This document shows, piece by piece, positions 28,061-36,805 of a stretch of DNA of 64,000 nucleotides. The stretch comes from Melioribacter roseus (GTDB taxonomy: Bacteria; Bacteroidota; Ignavibacteria; Ignavibacteriales; Melioribacteraceae). The stretch is from assembly GCA_020722065.1 (NCBI GenBank), contig DYLK01000009.1, positions 1-64,000 of the forward strand. The letters are read 5' to 3'. Made by a program: the position numbers and the translations under genes. Numbering within the stretch: position 1 is the stretch's first letter; the number at the start of each line of letters is the position of its first letter. The notes below the pieces were generated by a model. The model did not search any database, was not told the origin of the DNA, and was given only the letters and a program-made list of their open reading frames with translations.

Positions 28061-28408
28061 ATGGATAGATTAACCGAAATACTAAATAATCAGAGATCAA
28101 GTGAGTTTCCACAATTCAAGTCTGGAGATAAAATAAACGTACACGTTCGAGTTGTTGAAGGAAATAAAGAAAGAATTCAGCAATATCAAGGAGACGTAAT
28201 AGCAATAAAAGGTAGCGGAGCTGGAAAATCTTTTACAGTTCGTAAAGTTACTAACGGTGTTGGAGTTGAAAGAATATTCCCATTCAATTCACCAAAAATT
28301 GCTAAAATAGAATTAGTTCGTGAAGGAAAAGTTAGAAGAGCAAAACTATATTATTTACGTAATTTATCTGGAAAAGCAGCAAGAATTAAAGATAAAAACA
28401 TTCACTAA
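28061..28408 (+). CDS. rplS: 50S ribosomal protein bL19
   Basis: A 115-residue protein at the 30S-50S interface. Signature stretches are [19 protein letters not shown], the [12 protein letters not shown] loop and [13 protein letters not shown]. It is 2 bp after trmD and is followed by a terminator that closes the operon. Confidence 0.97.
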   Translation: MDRLTEILNNQRSSEFPQFKSGDKINVHVRVVEGNKERIQQYQGDVIAIKGSGAGKSFTVRKVTNGVGVERIFPFNSPKIAKIELVREGKVRRAKLYYLRNLSGKAARIKDKNIH

Positions 28409-28428
28409 AATTATTTTGATTTTCATTT

Positions 28429-28453
28429 AAGCCTGCTAAGTCAGGCTTTTTTT
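28429..28453 (+). terminator. Rho-independent terminator after rplS
   Basis: A 7-bp stem AAGCCTG/CAGGCTT with a 6-base loop is followed by eight T residues. It ends the ffh-to-rplS operon. Confidence 0.88.
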
Positions 28454-28459
28454 ATTGAT

Positions 28460-29209
28460 ATGATACAAATAGCAAGCTCAGATAATATTTTCACAAGATT
28501 ACTTTTTTCTGCAATCACAAATTCAGAAATTAAAGTAACATTTATGCAAAACAATTCGGTACAAAAAGCTTTTTCAGAGAACTTGTATGATTTGTATTTG
28601 TTACCAAGTTTAGAAATTACACATACAAATAATCTTTTTGTTTCACAAAAAATCGGTATTGCTTTCGATGGATTTTTATCACCAGATTTCATTTATTATT
28701 CACAAAGCGAAAATCTCAAAAAGATGAATCTTATTGGAGATTATTCGATGAATGAAGTAATTCTGCCAAAAGTTGTTTTTCGTGAAGTTTTTGCTAAAGA
28801 AATTGAAATAGAAATTGAAAAAAATATTAATCCTAATGAAAATTTAATTGTTTGTGGAAATTCAAATTTTAAACAAAATAAATTTGAAAAAGGAGATAGT
28901 CTTTCTGAACTTATTTCAAACTATTTGGAAGCACCTTATCTTAAATACATATTTGTTTCAAAATCGAAAGAACCGATTGTAAAAATTAATCAATTTGCAG
29001 AAATAGTTGCTGAAATGGAATTTGACGATATAGCAAAAAATAAATATTTTCTTGAATTTTCTGAAAACGAGCTTGATATTATTAAATCTGAGTGGAATTC
29101 AATTTATTTTAGATTAACAGATTTAGAAATAGATTCATTTGATGAATTTCGAAAAATTCCATTTTATTACGGTTTAGTTGATGAAATGAAAGAAATAGCT
29201 TTCATTTAA
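28460..29209 (+). CDS. Divergent MqnA-like protein (periplasmic-binding-like fold), uncertain
   Basis: A 249-residue soluble protein, ATG immediately after the rplS terminator. Its layout recalls MqnA, the chorismate dehydratase of the futalosine menaquinone route. YDLYLLPSLE stands where MqnA has D-x-A-L-V-P, KIGIAFDGFLSPDFIYYSQS matches the IAS-x-GPV-SV-L-S block, LIVCGNSNF the IGD-x-AL block, and SLSELISNYLEAPYLKYIFV the DLGE-W-x-TGLPFVFA block. The catalytic-looking residues of MqnA are not clearly kept, so it may be a paralogue with another ligand. This is a motif-level judgement only. Confidence 0.5.
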   Translation: MIQIASSDNIFTRLLFSAITNSEIKVTFMQNNSVQKAFSENLYDLYLLPSLEITHTNNLFVSQKIGIAFDGFLSPDFIYYSQSENLKKMNLIGDYSMNEVILPKVVFREVFAKEIEIEIEKNINPNENLIVCGNSNFKQNKFEKGDSLSELISNYLEAPYLKYIFVSKSKEPIVKINQFAEIVAEMEFDDIAKNKYFLEFSENELDIIKSEWNSIYFRLTDLEIDSFDEFRKIPFYYGLVDEMKEIAFI

Positions 29210-29227
29210 AAAATAATTTTAAATGGC

Positions 29228-29256
29228 TTGCATAATGAAAATCAATACCTTATTTT
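29228..29256 (+). promoter_or_regulatory. Possible promoter for the tRNA/secE operon
   Basis: TTGCAT, a 17-base spacer and TATTTT lie 44 bases before tRNA-Tyr, in the gap between the MqnA-like gene and the tRNA genes. It is a partial match in A+T-rich DNA. Confidence 0.3.
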
Positions 29257-29299
29257 TGTTGCTCTTAAAATAAGATTGTAATTTGAAAATTTGATTATC

Positions 29300-29382
29300 G
29301 GGGAGGCGCCAAAGCTGGAGAGTTGGGGCGGACTGTAAATCCGTTGGCTAAGCCTGAGGGGGTTCGATTCCCTCCCTCCCCA
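29300..29382 (+). tRNA. tRNA-Tyr (GTA)
   Basis: The acceptor stem GGGGAGG pairs with CCTCCCC. The anticodon loop CTGTAAA gives GTA, a long variable arm marks a class II tRNA, and TTCGATT forms the T loop. Discriminator base A. CCA is not encoded. Confidence 0.95.
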
Positions 29383-29517
29383 CAGTGTTCTTTATTTATT
29401 ATCGACTTTTAATGTCGAATTAAGGTTACGCTAATACCGAATTTACGCTTTAGCGATAAATAATCGGGAGTAATTCGAAAGACGAAATATCGATTCTCTT
29501 AAACTAAAAAAGTTTAA

Positions 29518-29591
29518 GCGGGAGTAACTCAGTTGGCTAGAGTCACAGCCTTCCAAGCTGTTGGTCGCGGGTTCGAGTCCCGTCTCCCGCT
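29518..29591 (+). tRNA. tRNA-Gly (TCC)
   Basis: The acceptor GCGGGAG pairs with CTCCCGC. The anticodon stem ACAGC/GCTGT holds the loop CTTCCAA (anticodon TCC), and the T loop is TTCGAGT. Discriminator T. CCA is not encoded. Confidence 0.95.
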
Positions 29592-29636
29592 CAATTTCCC
29601 TTAGAATTTTCCCATTAGCAGATAATAATTTTTTAA

Positions 29637-29709
29637 GCTGACGTAGCTCAGTAGGTAGAGCACATCCTTGGTAAGGATGAGGTCACCGGTTCAATCCCGG
29701 TCGTCAGCT
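29637..29709 (+). tRNA. tRNA-Thr (GGT)
   Basis: The acceptor GCTGACG pairs with CGTCAGC. The stem CATCC/GGATG holds the loop TTGGTAA (anticodon GGT), and the T loop is TTCAATC. Discriminator T. CCA is not encoded. Confidence 0.95.
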
Positions 29710-29745
29710 CTACTTTAAGTTTTAATATGAAATTTTGGAGATAAA

Positions 29746-29913
29746 ATGGCAAAAGCAAAAAATGCTCGAGTTAGAATAATTCTAGAAAGTACGGAAGGTA
29801 CTGGTTACAGATACACGGCAATGAAAAACAAAAGAAATCAACCTCAACGAGTTGAACATAAAAAATATGATCCTGTAGCAAAAAAACACGTAATTTTTAA
29901 AGAAACTAAATAA
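29746..29913 (+). CDS. rpmG: 50S ribosomal protein bL33, zinc-free form
   Basis: A 55-residue protein read directly from the DNA: it begins [18 protein letters not shown] and ends HVIFKETK. The L33 motifs are [11 protein letters not shown] and [11 protein letters not shown]-like [12 protein letters not shown]. It has no Cys, so it is the form without the zinc ribbon. TTTTGGAG precedes the ATG. It sits between tRNA-Thr and tRNA-Trp, where many bacteria place a tuf gene. Confidence 0.95.
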   Translation: MAKAKNARVRIILESTEGTGYRYTAMKNKRNQPQRVEHKKYDPVAKKHVIFKETK

Positions 29914-29920
29914 TATTGAT

Positions 29921-29996
<76 letters not shown>

Positions 29997-30014
29997 ATTA
30001 ACAAAGGTTTAAAA

Positions 30015-30197
30015 ATGATAGACAAAATAAAAAAATTTTTTAATGATGTTATTAAAGAAATGAAAAAGGTAACTTGGCCAACTAAAGCAGAGCTGCAAGA
30101 ATCAACAGTTGTTGTAATTGTTGTAAGTATTCTTTTTGCATTTTTTACATACATAATTGATATTGGATTAGTGCAAATATTAAAAGGAATATTTTAA
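30015..30197 (+). CDS. secE: Preprotein translocase subunit SecE
   Basis: A 60-residue single-helix subunit of SecYEG. The ATG at 30015 follows AAAGGT; an in-frame ATG at 29991 is rejected because it lies inside tRNA-Trp. The conserved amphipathic stretch is KEMKKVTWPTKAELQ and the C-terminal half is one membrane helix. It sits directly before nusG, as is standard. Confidence 0.95.
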   Translation: MIDKIKKFFNDVIKEMKKVTWPTKAELQESTVVVIVVSILFAFFTYIIDIGLVQILKGIF

Positions 30198-30743
30198 TTG
30201 GAAAATTCTGTTGCAAAATGGTATGTGGTTAGAACTTTTTCAGGACATGAAAATAAGGTAAAGGGTCTAATTGAATATGAGCTAGCTGATAGAGAAGATC
30301 TTAAAGACAGAATTTTTGATATTCTTGTCCCAACTGAAAAAGTCTTTGAAATAAAAGATGGTAAAAAGAAAATTAAGACTAAGAACTTCTTTCCTGGATA
30401 TATTTTACTTCACGCGACGATGGATAATAAAGTATATGATTTTGTTTCAAACACTCAGTCTGTTATGGGATTTTTGGGAAATAAAAACAAACCAGTCCCT
30501 TTAACACCTGATGAAGTCAAAAGAATTGTTGGCAAACTTAAATCAGATGATGAAACAGAACGTAATGAAACAATGTTTAGAGCGGGTGATTTTGTAAAAA
30601 TTATTGATGGTCCCTTCAAAAACTTTAGTGGATATGTTGAAGAGATTAATGAAGAAAAAATGAAAATTAAAGTTATGGTTTCAATATTCGGAAGAAAAAC
30701 TCCGATAGAATTAGACTTTTCACAAGCTGAATTAGAAAAATAA
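30198..30743 (+). CDS. nusG: Transcription termination/antitermination factor NusG
   Basis: A 181-residue protein with the NGN domain (KWYVVRTFSGHENKV, then FFPGYILLHATMD) and a C-terminal KOW domain (GDFVKIIDGPFKNFSGYVEE). It binds RNA polymerase and couples it to Rho or to ribosomal protein S10. The start is TTG with AAAGGA upstream, and it abuts secE with no gap. Confidence 0.96.
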   Translation: MENSVAKWYVVRTFSGHENKVKGLIEYELADREDLKDRIFDILVPTEKVFEIKDGKKKIKTKNFFPGYILLHATMDNKVYDFVSNTQSVMGFLGNKNKPVPLTPDEVKRIVGKLKSDDETERNETMFRAGDFVKIIDGPFKNFSGYVEEINEEKMKIKVMVSIFGRKTPIELDFSQAELEK

Positions 30744-30763
30744 AGTAAATAAAAGGTTTAACA

Positions 30764-31189
30764 ATGGCTAAAAAAATTACAGGTTATATCAAACTACAAG
30801 TTCCTGGCGGAAAAGCAAATCCATCTCCACCAATTGGACCAGCTTTAGGTCAAAAAGGTGTAAATATCATGGAATTCTGTAAACAGTTTAATGCTAAAAC
30901 TTCAGACCGTGAAGGTTTGATAATTCCAGTTGTGATAACTGTTTATGCTGATAAATCATTCACATTTATAACCAAAACTCCACCTGCGGCAGTTTTGATC
31001 AAAAAAGCAATTAACCTTCCAAAAGGCTCGGGCGAACCAAATAAAACAAAAGTTGGGAAATTGACTCAAGACCAATTAAGAGAAATTGCTGTAATGAAAA
31101 TGCCAGATTTAAATGCAAACGATGTTGACCACGCTATGAGCATTATTGCAGGAACTGCAAGAAGTATGGGCGTTGTAGTTGAAGGATAA
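30764..31189 (+). CDS. rplK: 50S ribosomal protein uL11
   Basis: A 141-residue component of the GTPase-associated centre. Signature: [20 protein letters not shown] at 9-28, and the C-terminal rRNA-binding part [14 protein letters not shown]. The 'KAG' found in most members is GG-K here. Confidence 0.97.
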   Translation: MAKKITGYIKLQVPGGKANPSPPIGPALGQKGVNIMEFCKQFNAKTSDREGLIIPVVITVYADKSFTFITKTPPAAVLIKKAINLPKGSGEPNKTKVGKLTQDQLREIAVMKMPDLNANDVDHAMSIIAGTARSMGVVVEG

Positions 31190-31221
31190 ATTAGATAAAA
31201 ATAAAATTTTGGTAAGATAAT

Positions 31222-31920
31222 ATGAAAGTTTCTAAAAGAATTAAAGCAATACGAAAAGAAGTTGATTTCAAAAAAGAATACGAATTAGATGAAGCAATTC
31301 AAACATTGCAAAAAGTATCTAAAGTGAAATTTACTGAATCTTTAGATTGCGCTATTAAATTAGGTGTCGATCCACGTCACGCTGACCAAATGGTTCGTGG
31401 TACGGTTTTACTTCCGAATGGGACTGGTAAAGTGGTTAGAGTTCTTGTTATTGCCAAAGGTGTTAAAGCCGAAGAAGCGTTAGCAGCAGGAGCCGATTTC
31501 GCTGGATTTGAAGAATATCTAGAAAAAATTAAGAATGGCTGGACAGATGTTGATGTTATAATTGCCACCCCAGATTCAATGGCAGAACTTGGTAAATTGG
31601 GTAGAATTTTAGGACCTCGTGGTTTAATGCCAAATCCTAAAAGTGGAACTGTAACCATGGATGTTTCAAAAGCCGTTAAAGAATCTAAAGGTGGTAAAAT
31701 TGAATTCCGTGTTGATAAAGCTGGAATTGTTCATACTTCTGTTGGTAAATTGAATTTTGAATCAAATAAGCTAAAAGAAAATTTAATTGCCTTCTTAACA
31801 ATGATTATGAAATTAAAGCCTTCATCTGCAAAAGGTCTTTATGTAAAGAGTTTATATCTTTCTTCAACAATGGGACCTGGTTTGAAATTAAATAAAGAAA
31901 CAATATCAATACTTAAATAA
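31222..31920 (+). CDS. rplA: 50S ribosomal protein uL1
   Basis: A 232-residue L1-stalk protein. [17 protein letters not shown] is the family signature, and [18 protein letters not shown] is the matching C-terminal strand pair. L1 often represses its own L11-L1 message, but I did not model a target site. Confidence 0.97.
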   Translation: MKVSKRIKAIRKEVDFKKEYELDEAIQTLQKVSKVKFTESLDCAIKLGVDPRHADQMVRGTVLLPNGTGKVVRVLVIAKGVKAEEALAAGADFAGFEEYLEKIKNGWTDVDVIIATPDSMAELGKLGRILGPRGLMPNPKSGTVTMDVSKAVKESKGGKIEFRVDKAGIVHTSVGKLNFESNKLKENLIAFLTMIMKLKPSSAKGLYVKSLYLSSTMGPGLKLNKETISILK

Positions 31921-31973
31921 GAAATTACGCACTCAATATATAGCTTCAAAAGAAAAAATAACAAGGTGTTTAA

Positions 31974-32495
31974 ATGAATAAGACTGAAAAAGCAGATCAA
32001 ATTGCTCAAATTAAAGAGTTGCTTCAAAATTCCTACGCTGTTTATTTAGTCGATTATGCAGGCATTAATGTTGAAGATATTAACAACCTAAGAAGAGAAT
32101 TCCGCAAGGAATCAGTTACTTACAAAGTTTTCAAAAATACTTTGGTTAAGAAAGCAATGAATGAAGTTGGTGGATACGAATCAATTTCTGAGACACTTGC
32201 TGGAATGACTGGATTTATTTTTACAGGTGAAAATTTTGTTTCGCCAGCAAAGATTATCAAAAAGTATTATGATGATAAAAAGAAATTGGTATTCAAAGGT
32301 GCAGTTATCGAATCAACTTTCTATGGAAGTGAAAAATTAGATGTTCTTGCTTCCATGCCATCTAAACCAGAAATTATGTCAAGCATTATTGGCAGCATAG
32401 CACAACCAGCAACAGGTATAGTTGGAGTACTAAATGCAGTAATGCGAGATTTGGTAAGTGTAATTGATGAAATCAGCAAAAAAGAAGCTGCTTAA
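31974..32495 (+). CDS. rplJ: 50S ribosomal protein uL10
   Basis: A 173-residue stalk base that anchors L7/L12 dimers through its C-terminal helix. [20 protein letters not shown] and [12 protein letters not shown] are family blocks. Only 53 bp separate it from rplA, so any L10 leader must be short. Confidence 0.96.
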   Translation: MNKTEKADQIAQIKELLQNSYAVYLVDYAGINVEDINNLRREFRKESVTYKVFKNTLVKKAMNEVGGYESISETLAGMTGFIFTGENFVSPAKIIKKYYDDKKKLVFKGAVIESTFYGSEKLDVLASMPSKPEIMSSIIGSIAQPATGIVGVLNAVMRDLVSVIDEISKKEAA

Positions 32496-32527
32496 AAAAG
32501 AAAAAATTATTAAAGGAGATTTATAAA

Positions 32528-32905
32528 ATGTCAGAAAAAATTGCTAAAATAGTAGAAGAAATTAAAGCTCTAACATTAGTTGAAGCTGCAGAATTAAAAA
32601 AAGCATTAGAAGAAGAATTTGGTGTAAGTGCAGCAGCCCCTGTAGTTATGGGTGGTCCAGTTGCAGTTGCAGCAGCTGCCGAAGTTGAAGAAAAAACAGA
32701 ATTTGATGTTGTTCTTACAGTAGCTGGTGAAAAGAAAATCAACGTAATTAAAGTTGTAAGAGCACACACTGGGTTAGGCTTAAAAGAAGCAAAAGATTTA
32801 GTTGATGCCGCTCCAAAAACTGTTAAAGAAGGTGTTTCAAAAGACGAAGCAGCAAAAATTAAAGCTGAATTAGAAGAAGCTGGCGCAACAGTAGAACTTA
32901 AATAG
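32528..32905 (+). CDS. rplL: 50S ribosomal protein bL12 (L7/L12)
   Basis: A 125-residue stalk protein with an N-terminal dimer domain, an Ala/Val-rich hinge near 35-50 and the factor-binding C-terminal domain ([20 protein letters not shown], then [14 protein letters not shown]). A strong AAAGGAG site reflects the need for several copies per ribosome. Confidence 0.97.
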   Translation: MSEKIAKIVEEIKALTLVEAAELKKALEEEFGVSAAAPVVMGGPVAVAAAAEVEEKTEFDVVLTVAGEKKINVIKVVRAHTGLGLKEAKDLVDAAPKTVKEGVSKDEAAKIKAELEEAGATVELK

Positions 32906-32926
32906 TTCACAACATAATATATTTTC

Positions 32927-32962
32927 ATAGTGATAGGATGGCAAAGTTCGTCCTATCACTAT
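32927..32962 (+). promoter_or_regulatory. Perfect 12-bp hairpin between rplL and rpoB
   Basis: ATAGTGATAGGA pairs exactly with TCCTATCACTAT around a 12-base loop. It lies 21 bp after the rplL stop and 39 bp before the rpoB start. There is no clear U-run behind it. The place matches the known attenuator and RNase III site of the E. coli rplL-rpoB gap, so an attenuator or processing role is a fair inference, by analogy of position and not of sequence. Confidence 0.6.
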
Positions 32963-33001
32963 ATAATTTTAAAAAGTAATCCAAATTTTTGGAGGTTAGG
33001 A

Positions 33002-36000
33002 TTGAATAACATAAAAATAAATCCGTTAAATAACAGAGTAACTTTCTCAAAGATTAACACTGTTTTAGAACAACCCGATTTATTGGATGTGCAATTAAAA
33101 TCGTTTGAAGATTTCATTCAACTTACGGTTAAACCAGAAGAAAGAACTAATACTGGTTTAGAGCAAGTTTTTAGATCAAATTTCCCAATTTTTGATAATA
33201 AAGAATTTTACCGTTTAGATTATTTAGGCTATTTTGTAGAAAAACCACGTTATTCTATGGAAGAATGCCAAGAAAGAGGTTTAACTTATAATGCAACACT
33301 TAAAGCTAAACTACGTCTTTCAACAAAAGATGAAGAAACACAAGAATACGTTAATAGTATTGAACAGGAAGTATATTTAGGCAATATTCCTTTTATGACT
33401 CAAAGAGGGTCATTTATCATAAACGGAGCTGAAAGAGTAATTGTAAATCAATTACATCGTTCCCCAGGTGTTGTTTTTCAAGAGTCAACTCATCCGAACG
33501 GAACACCAATTTATTCAGCTCGAATTATTCCATTTCGCGGTTCTTGGGTAGAATTCGCTACCGATATACACCACGTAATGTATTGTTATATAGATAGAAG
33601 AAAGAAATTTCCAGCAACAACTTTATTAAAAGCACTAGGATATGTGGAAGATGAAGTTATATTAAATTTATTCAACCAAGTAATTGAAGTTAAAAAAGTT
33701 GAATTAGATAACGAAACTCACATCGGAATGCTTGCTTTATATGATGTTATTGATGAACTCACAGGTGAACTTCATGTAGCCAAAGGTGAGGAAGTAACAG
33801 AAGAAATCATTGAATTGATCAGAAATTCTTCAGTTGAATCTGTAAAACTTATTACTTCAAAAACTACTTTTGAACAAGATTTAATTGTAAATACATTAAT
33901 AAAAGATACAGCACAATCTCAAGAAGAAGCTCTTTTTGCAATTTACCGTCAGTTAAGAACTGGCGAAGCTCCAGATATTGATACTGCAAAAGGACTTATT
34001 GACAAATTATTCTTCAATGAAAAAAGATATGATTTAGGTGAAGTTGGTCGTTTTAGAATGAACAACAGATTAGGAATAAACATTCCAATTACAACAACAA
34101 TTCTTACTATTGAAGATATTATTTCCATCATGAAAAAAATTATCGAACTAAAACGTGGTGAATTGCCAGTGGATGATATTGACCATCTTGGGAATAGAAG
34201 AATTAGAACAATTGGTGAGCAATTAAGTCAGCAATATAATGTTGGACTTGCAAGAATGGCAAGAACAATTAAAGAAAGAATGAATGCTCGCGATACCGAA
34301 AATATGCAACCACTCGATTTGGTAAACGCTAGAACAATTACTAGTGTCATTAATGCATTTTTTGGAACAAACCAACTTTCTCAATTTATGGATCAAACAA
34401 ATCCACTTGCTGAAATGACTCACAAAAGAAGAGTATCAGCATTAGGTCCTGGCGGTTTAACAAGAGAAAGAGCTGGTTTTGAAGTTCGTGACGTACATCA
34501 TACACATTATGGCAGACTTTGCCCAATTGAAACTCCCGAAGGTCCGAATATCGGACTTATCTCCTCTTTAACAATTTATTCAAGAATTAACAATTATGGG
34601 TTTATAGAAACACCATATCGCAAAGTAGAAAATGGAAAAGTTTTAAATAGGGTTGAATATTTAACTGCTGATGAAGAAGATAAATATACAATTGCTCAAG
34701 CAAATGCTCCATTAAACGACCAAAATAAATTCGTTAACGAAAGAGTAAAATGTCGTCTGAAAGGAGAATTTCCAGTTGTTGTTCCAAGTGAAGTTGACTA
34801 CATGGATGTTGCCCCATCTCAACTTGTTAGTGCTGGGGCATCACTAATTCCATTTTTAGATCATGATGATGCTAACCGCGCTTTGATGGGTTCAAACATG
34901 CAACGTCAGGCAGTCCCACTTATGGTAACTGAAGCTCCAATTGTTGGAACAGGCATGGAATACAAAATTGCACACGACTCCCGTGCACTAATTTTAGCTG
35001 AAGGAAATGGAGTAGTGGAGTATGTTGATGCTGAGAAAGTTACAGTTCGCTATGATATTGATCCAAATAGTATTGAAGCACTTACTACTTTTGAAGATAC
35101 TCAAGTAAAAGAATATAAACTTGTAAAATTCTCAGGTTCAAACCAAGAAACTTGTATTAATCAGAGACCTGTTGTAAGAATGGGACAAAAGGTTCAGAAA
35201 AATGATGTTTTGGTTGACGGACATTCGATGCAAGGTGGAGAATTAGCCCTTGGTAAAAACGTATTTGTTGCGTTTATGCCTTGGCGAGGTTACAACTTTG
35301 AAGATGCTATTATTATCAGTGAAAAATTAGTACGCGAAGATGTTTTTACTTCTATTCACATTGAACAATTTGAATTACAAGTACGTGAAACAAAACGTGG
35401 ACAAGAAGAATTAACTCGTGATATTCCAAATGTTAGTGAAGATATGACTAAAAATTTGGATGAAGATGGAATTATAAGAGTTGGAGCAAGCGTAGTTGAA
35501 GGTGATATTCTTATTGGAAAAATTACACCGAAAGGCGAAAGCGATCCTACCCCTGAAGAAAAATTGCTCAAAGCAATATTTGGAGAAAAAGCTGGTGATG
35601 TAAAAGACGCATCCAAAAAAGCCCCTCCAGGATTGAAAGGCGTAGTTCTTAAAACAAGATTATTTAGTAGAAAGAAAAAAGAAGGTGATTCTAAAAAAAT
35701 CGAGAAGAAGCAACTTGATGAACTTGAAAAAAGTTTAGAATCAAAAAGAAATCAAATTTATAATAGTATGGTTTCCAAATTAACGAAATTAACAATTGGG
35801 AAAAACACACTTGGAATTCGTGATTTGGATGGTTCTTCAATAATTCGAAGTAATACAGTTATTAAAAGCGATACTTTTCTATCATTAGAAGATGTTTCAA
35901 AGTTAGATTATCGTCAAAATTGGTTTGATGATTCAGAATTAAATACAAATATCAGAATATTATATAAAAACTACTTTTTTGCAGTAAATGATATACAAGA

Positions 36001-36781
36001 AGAATACAAACGAGATAGATTAAAAATTATTAGCGGCGATGAACTCCCCCCAGGAATTGTTCAACTTGCAAAAGTATATGTTGCTAAAAAACGTAAACTG
36101 CAAGTCGGCGATAAAATGGCTGGTCGTCACGGAAACAAAGGAGTTGTTGCTAAAATTGTTCCCGTTGAAGATATGCCATTTACTGAGGACGGAACTCCCG
36201 TTGATATAATTCTAAATCCACTTGGTGTGCCGTCTCGTATGAACATCGGACAGATTTACGAGACTGTTCTTGGTTGGGTTGGGAAAAAATTAGGATACAA
36301 ATTCGAAACACCAGTTTTTGATGGAGCTAAATTCCACGAAATTGAAAATTGGATAAACGAAGCGGAAATAGGCGAAGGTAGTAAATCCACCTTATACGAT
36401 GGTAGAACTGGCGAAAAATTTGACCAAAAAGTTATGACTGGCTATATTTATATGCTAAAACTTGGTCACATGGTGGACGATAAATTACACGCTCGAGCAA
36501 CTGGTCCTTATTCCTTAATTACTCAACAACCACTTGGTGGAAAAGCTCAATTCGGCGGACAAAGATTCGGTGAAATGGAAGTTTGGGCTTTAGAAGGTTA
36601 TGGAGCGTCACATATTCTTCAGGAAATTTTAACGATAAAAAGCGATGATGTTTTTGGCCGAGCAAAAGCATACGAAGCAATTGTGAAAGGTGAAAATATT
36701 TCAGAGCCAGGTGTTCCTGAAGCATTCAACGTTTTAATTAAAGAACTTCAAGGTCTAGGACTTGATATTAAATTAAGATAA
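33002..36781 (+). CDS. rpoB: RNA polymerase subunit beta
   Basis: A 1259-residue catalytic-core subunit. The start is the TTG at 33002, 6 bases after GGAGG; an in-frame GTG at 32930 would begin inside the intergenic hairpin and is rejected. The rifampicin pocket is intact: QLSQFMDQTNPLAEMTHKRR and RVSALGPGGLTRERAGF keep the Asp, His and Ser whose loss gives resistance. Later blocks include KMAGRHGNKGVV and the C-terminal GGKAQFGGQRFGEMEVWALE. Confidence 0.98.
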   Translation: MNNIKINPLNNRVTFSKINTVLEQPDLLDVQLKSFEDFIQLTVKPEERTNTGLEQVFRSNFPIFDNKEFYRLDYLGYFVEKPRYSMEECQERGLTYNATLKAKLRLSTKDEETQEYVNSIEQEVYLGNIPFMTQRGSFIINGAERVIVNQLHRSPGVVFQESTHPNGTPIYSARIIPFRGSWVEFATDIHHVMYCYIDRRKKFPATTLLKALGYVEDEVILNLFNQVIEVKKVELDNETHIGMLALYDVIDELTGELHVAKGEEVTEEIIELIRNSSVESVKLITSKTTFEQDLIVNTLIKDTAQSQEEALFAIYRQLRTGEAPDIDTAKGLIDKLFFNEKRYDLGEVGRFRMNNRLGINIPITTTILTIEDIISIMKKIIELKRGELPVDDIDHLGNRRIRTIGEQLSQQYNVGLARMARTIKERMNARDTENMQPLDLVNARTITSVINAFFGTNQLSQFMDQTNPLAEMTHKRRVSALGPGGLTRERAGFEVRDVHHTHYGRLCPIETPEGPNIGLISSLTIYSRINNYGFIETPYRKVENGKVLNRVEYLTADEEDKYTIAQANAPLNDQNKFVNERVKCRLKGEFPVVVPSEVDYMDVAPSQLVSAGASLIPFLDHDDANRALMGSNMQRQAVPLMVTEAPIVGTGMEYKIAHDSRALILAEGNGVVEYVDAEKVTVRYDIDPNSIEALTTFEDTQVKEYKLVKFSGSNQETCINQRPVVRMGQKVQKNDVLVDGHSMQGGELALGKNVFVAFMPWRGYNFEDAIIISEKLVREDVFTSIHIEQFELQVRETKRGQEELTRDIPNVSEDMTKNLDEDGIIRVGASVVEGDILIGKITPKGESDPTPEEKLLKAIFGEKAGDVKDASKKAPPGLKGVVLKTRLFSRKKKEGDSKKIEKKQLDELEKSLESKRNQIYNSMVSKLTKLTIGKNTLGIRDLDGSSIIRSNTVIKSDTFLSLEDVSKLDYRQNWFDDSELNTNIRILYKNYFFAVNDIQEEYKRDRLKIISGDELPPGIVQLAKVYVAKKRKLQVGDKMAGRHGNKGVVAKIVPVEDMPFTEDGTPVDIILNPLGVPSRMNIGQIYETVLGWVGKKLGYKFETPVFDGAKFHEIENWINEAEIGEGSKSTLYDGRTGEKFDQKVMTGYIYMLKLGHMVDDKLHARATGPYSLITQQPLGGKAQFGGQRFGEMEVWALEGYGASHILQEILTIKSDDVFGRAKAYEAIVKGENISEPGVPEAFNVLIKELQGLGLDIKLR

Positions 36782-36805
36782 TTTTTCTACAAGGAGAAAA
36801 AATAG

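Noticed and set aside
28409-29300. A new operon or mobile insertion between rplS and the tRNA genes
   Set aside because: There are no transposase, integrase, att-like repeats or change in base composition; only one gene and tRNA genes are present.
29383-29517. Small RNA or riboswitch between tRNA-Tyr and tRNA-Gly
   Set aside because: Only a 5-bp stem (TCGAC/GTCGA) and other weak inverted words are visible; this is not enough to call.
32930-33001. GTG start adding 24 residues to rpoB
   Set aside because: It begins inside the intergenic hairpin; the TTG at 33002 has GGAGG at 6 bases and gives the normal N-terminus.
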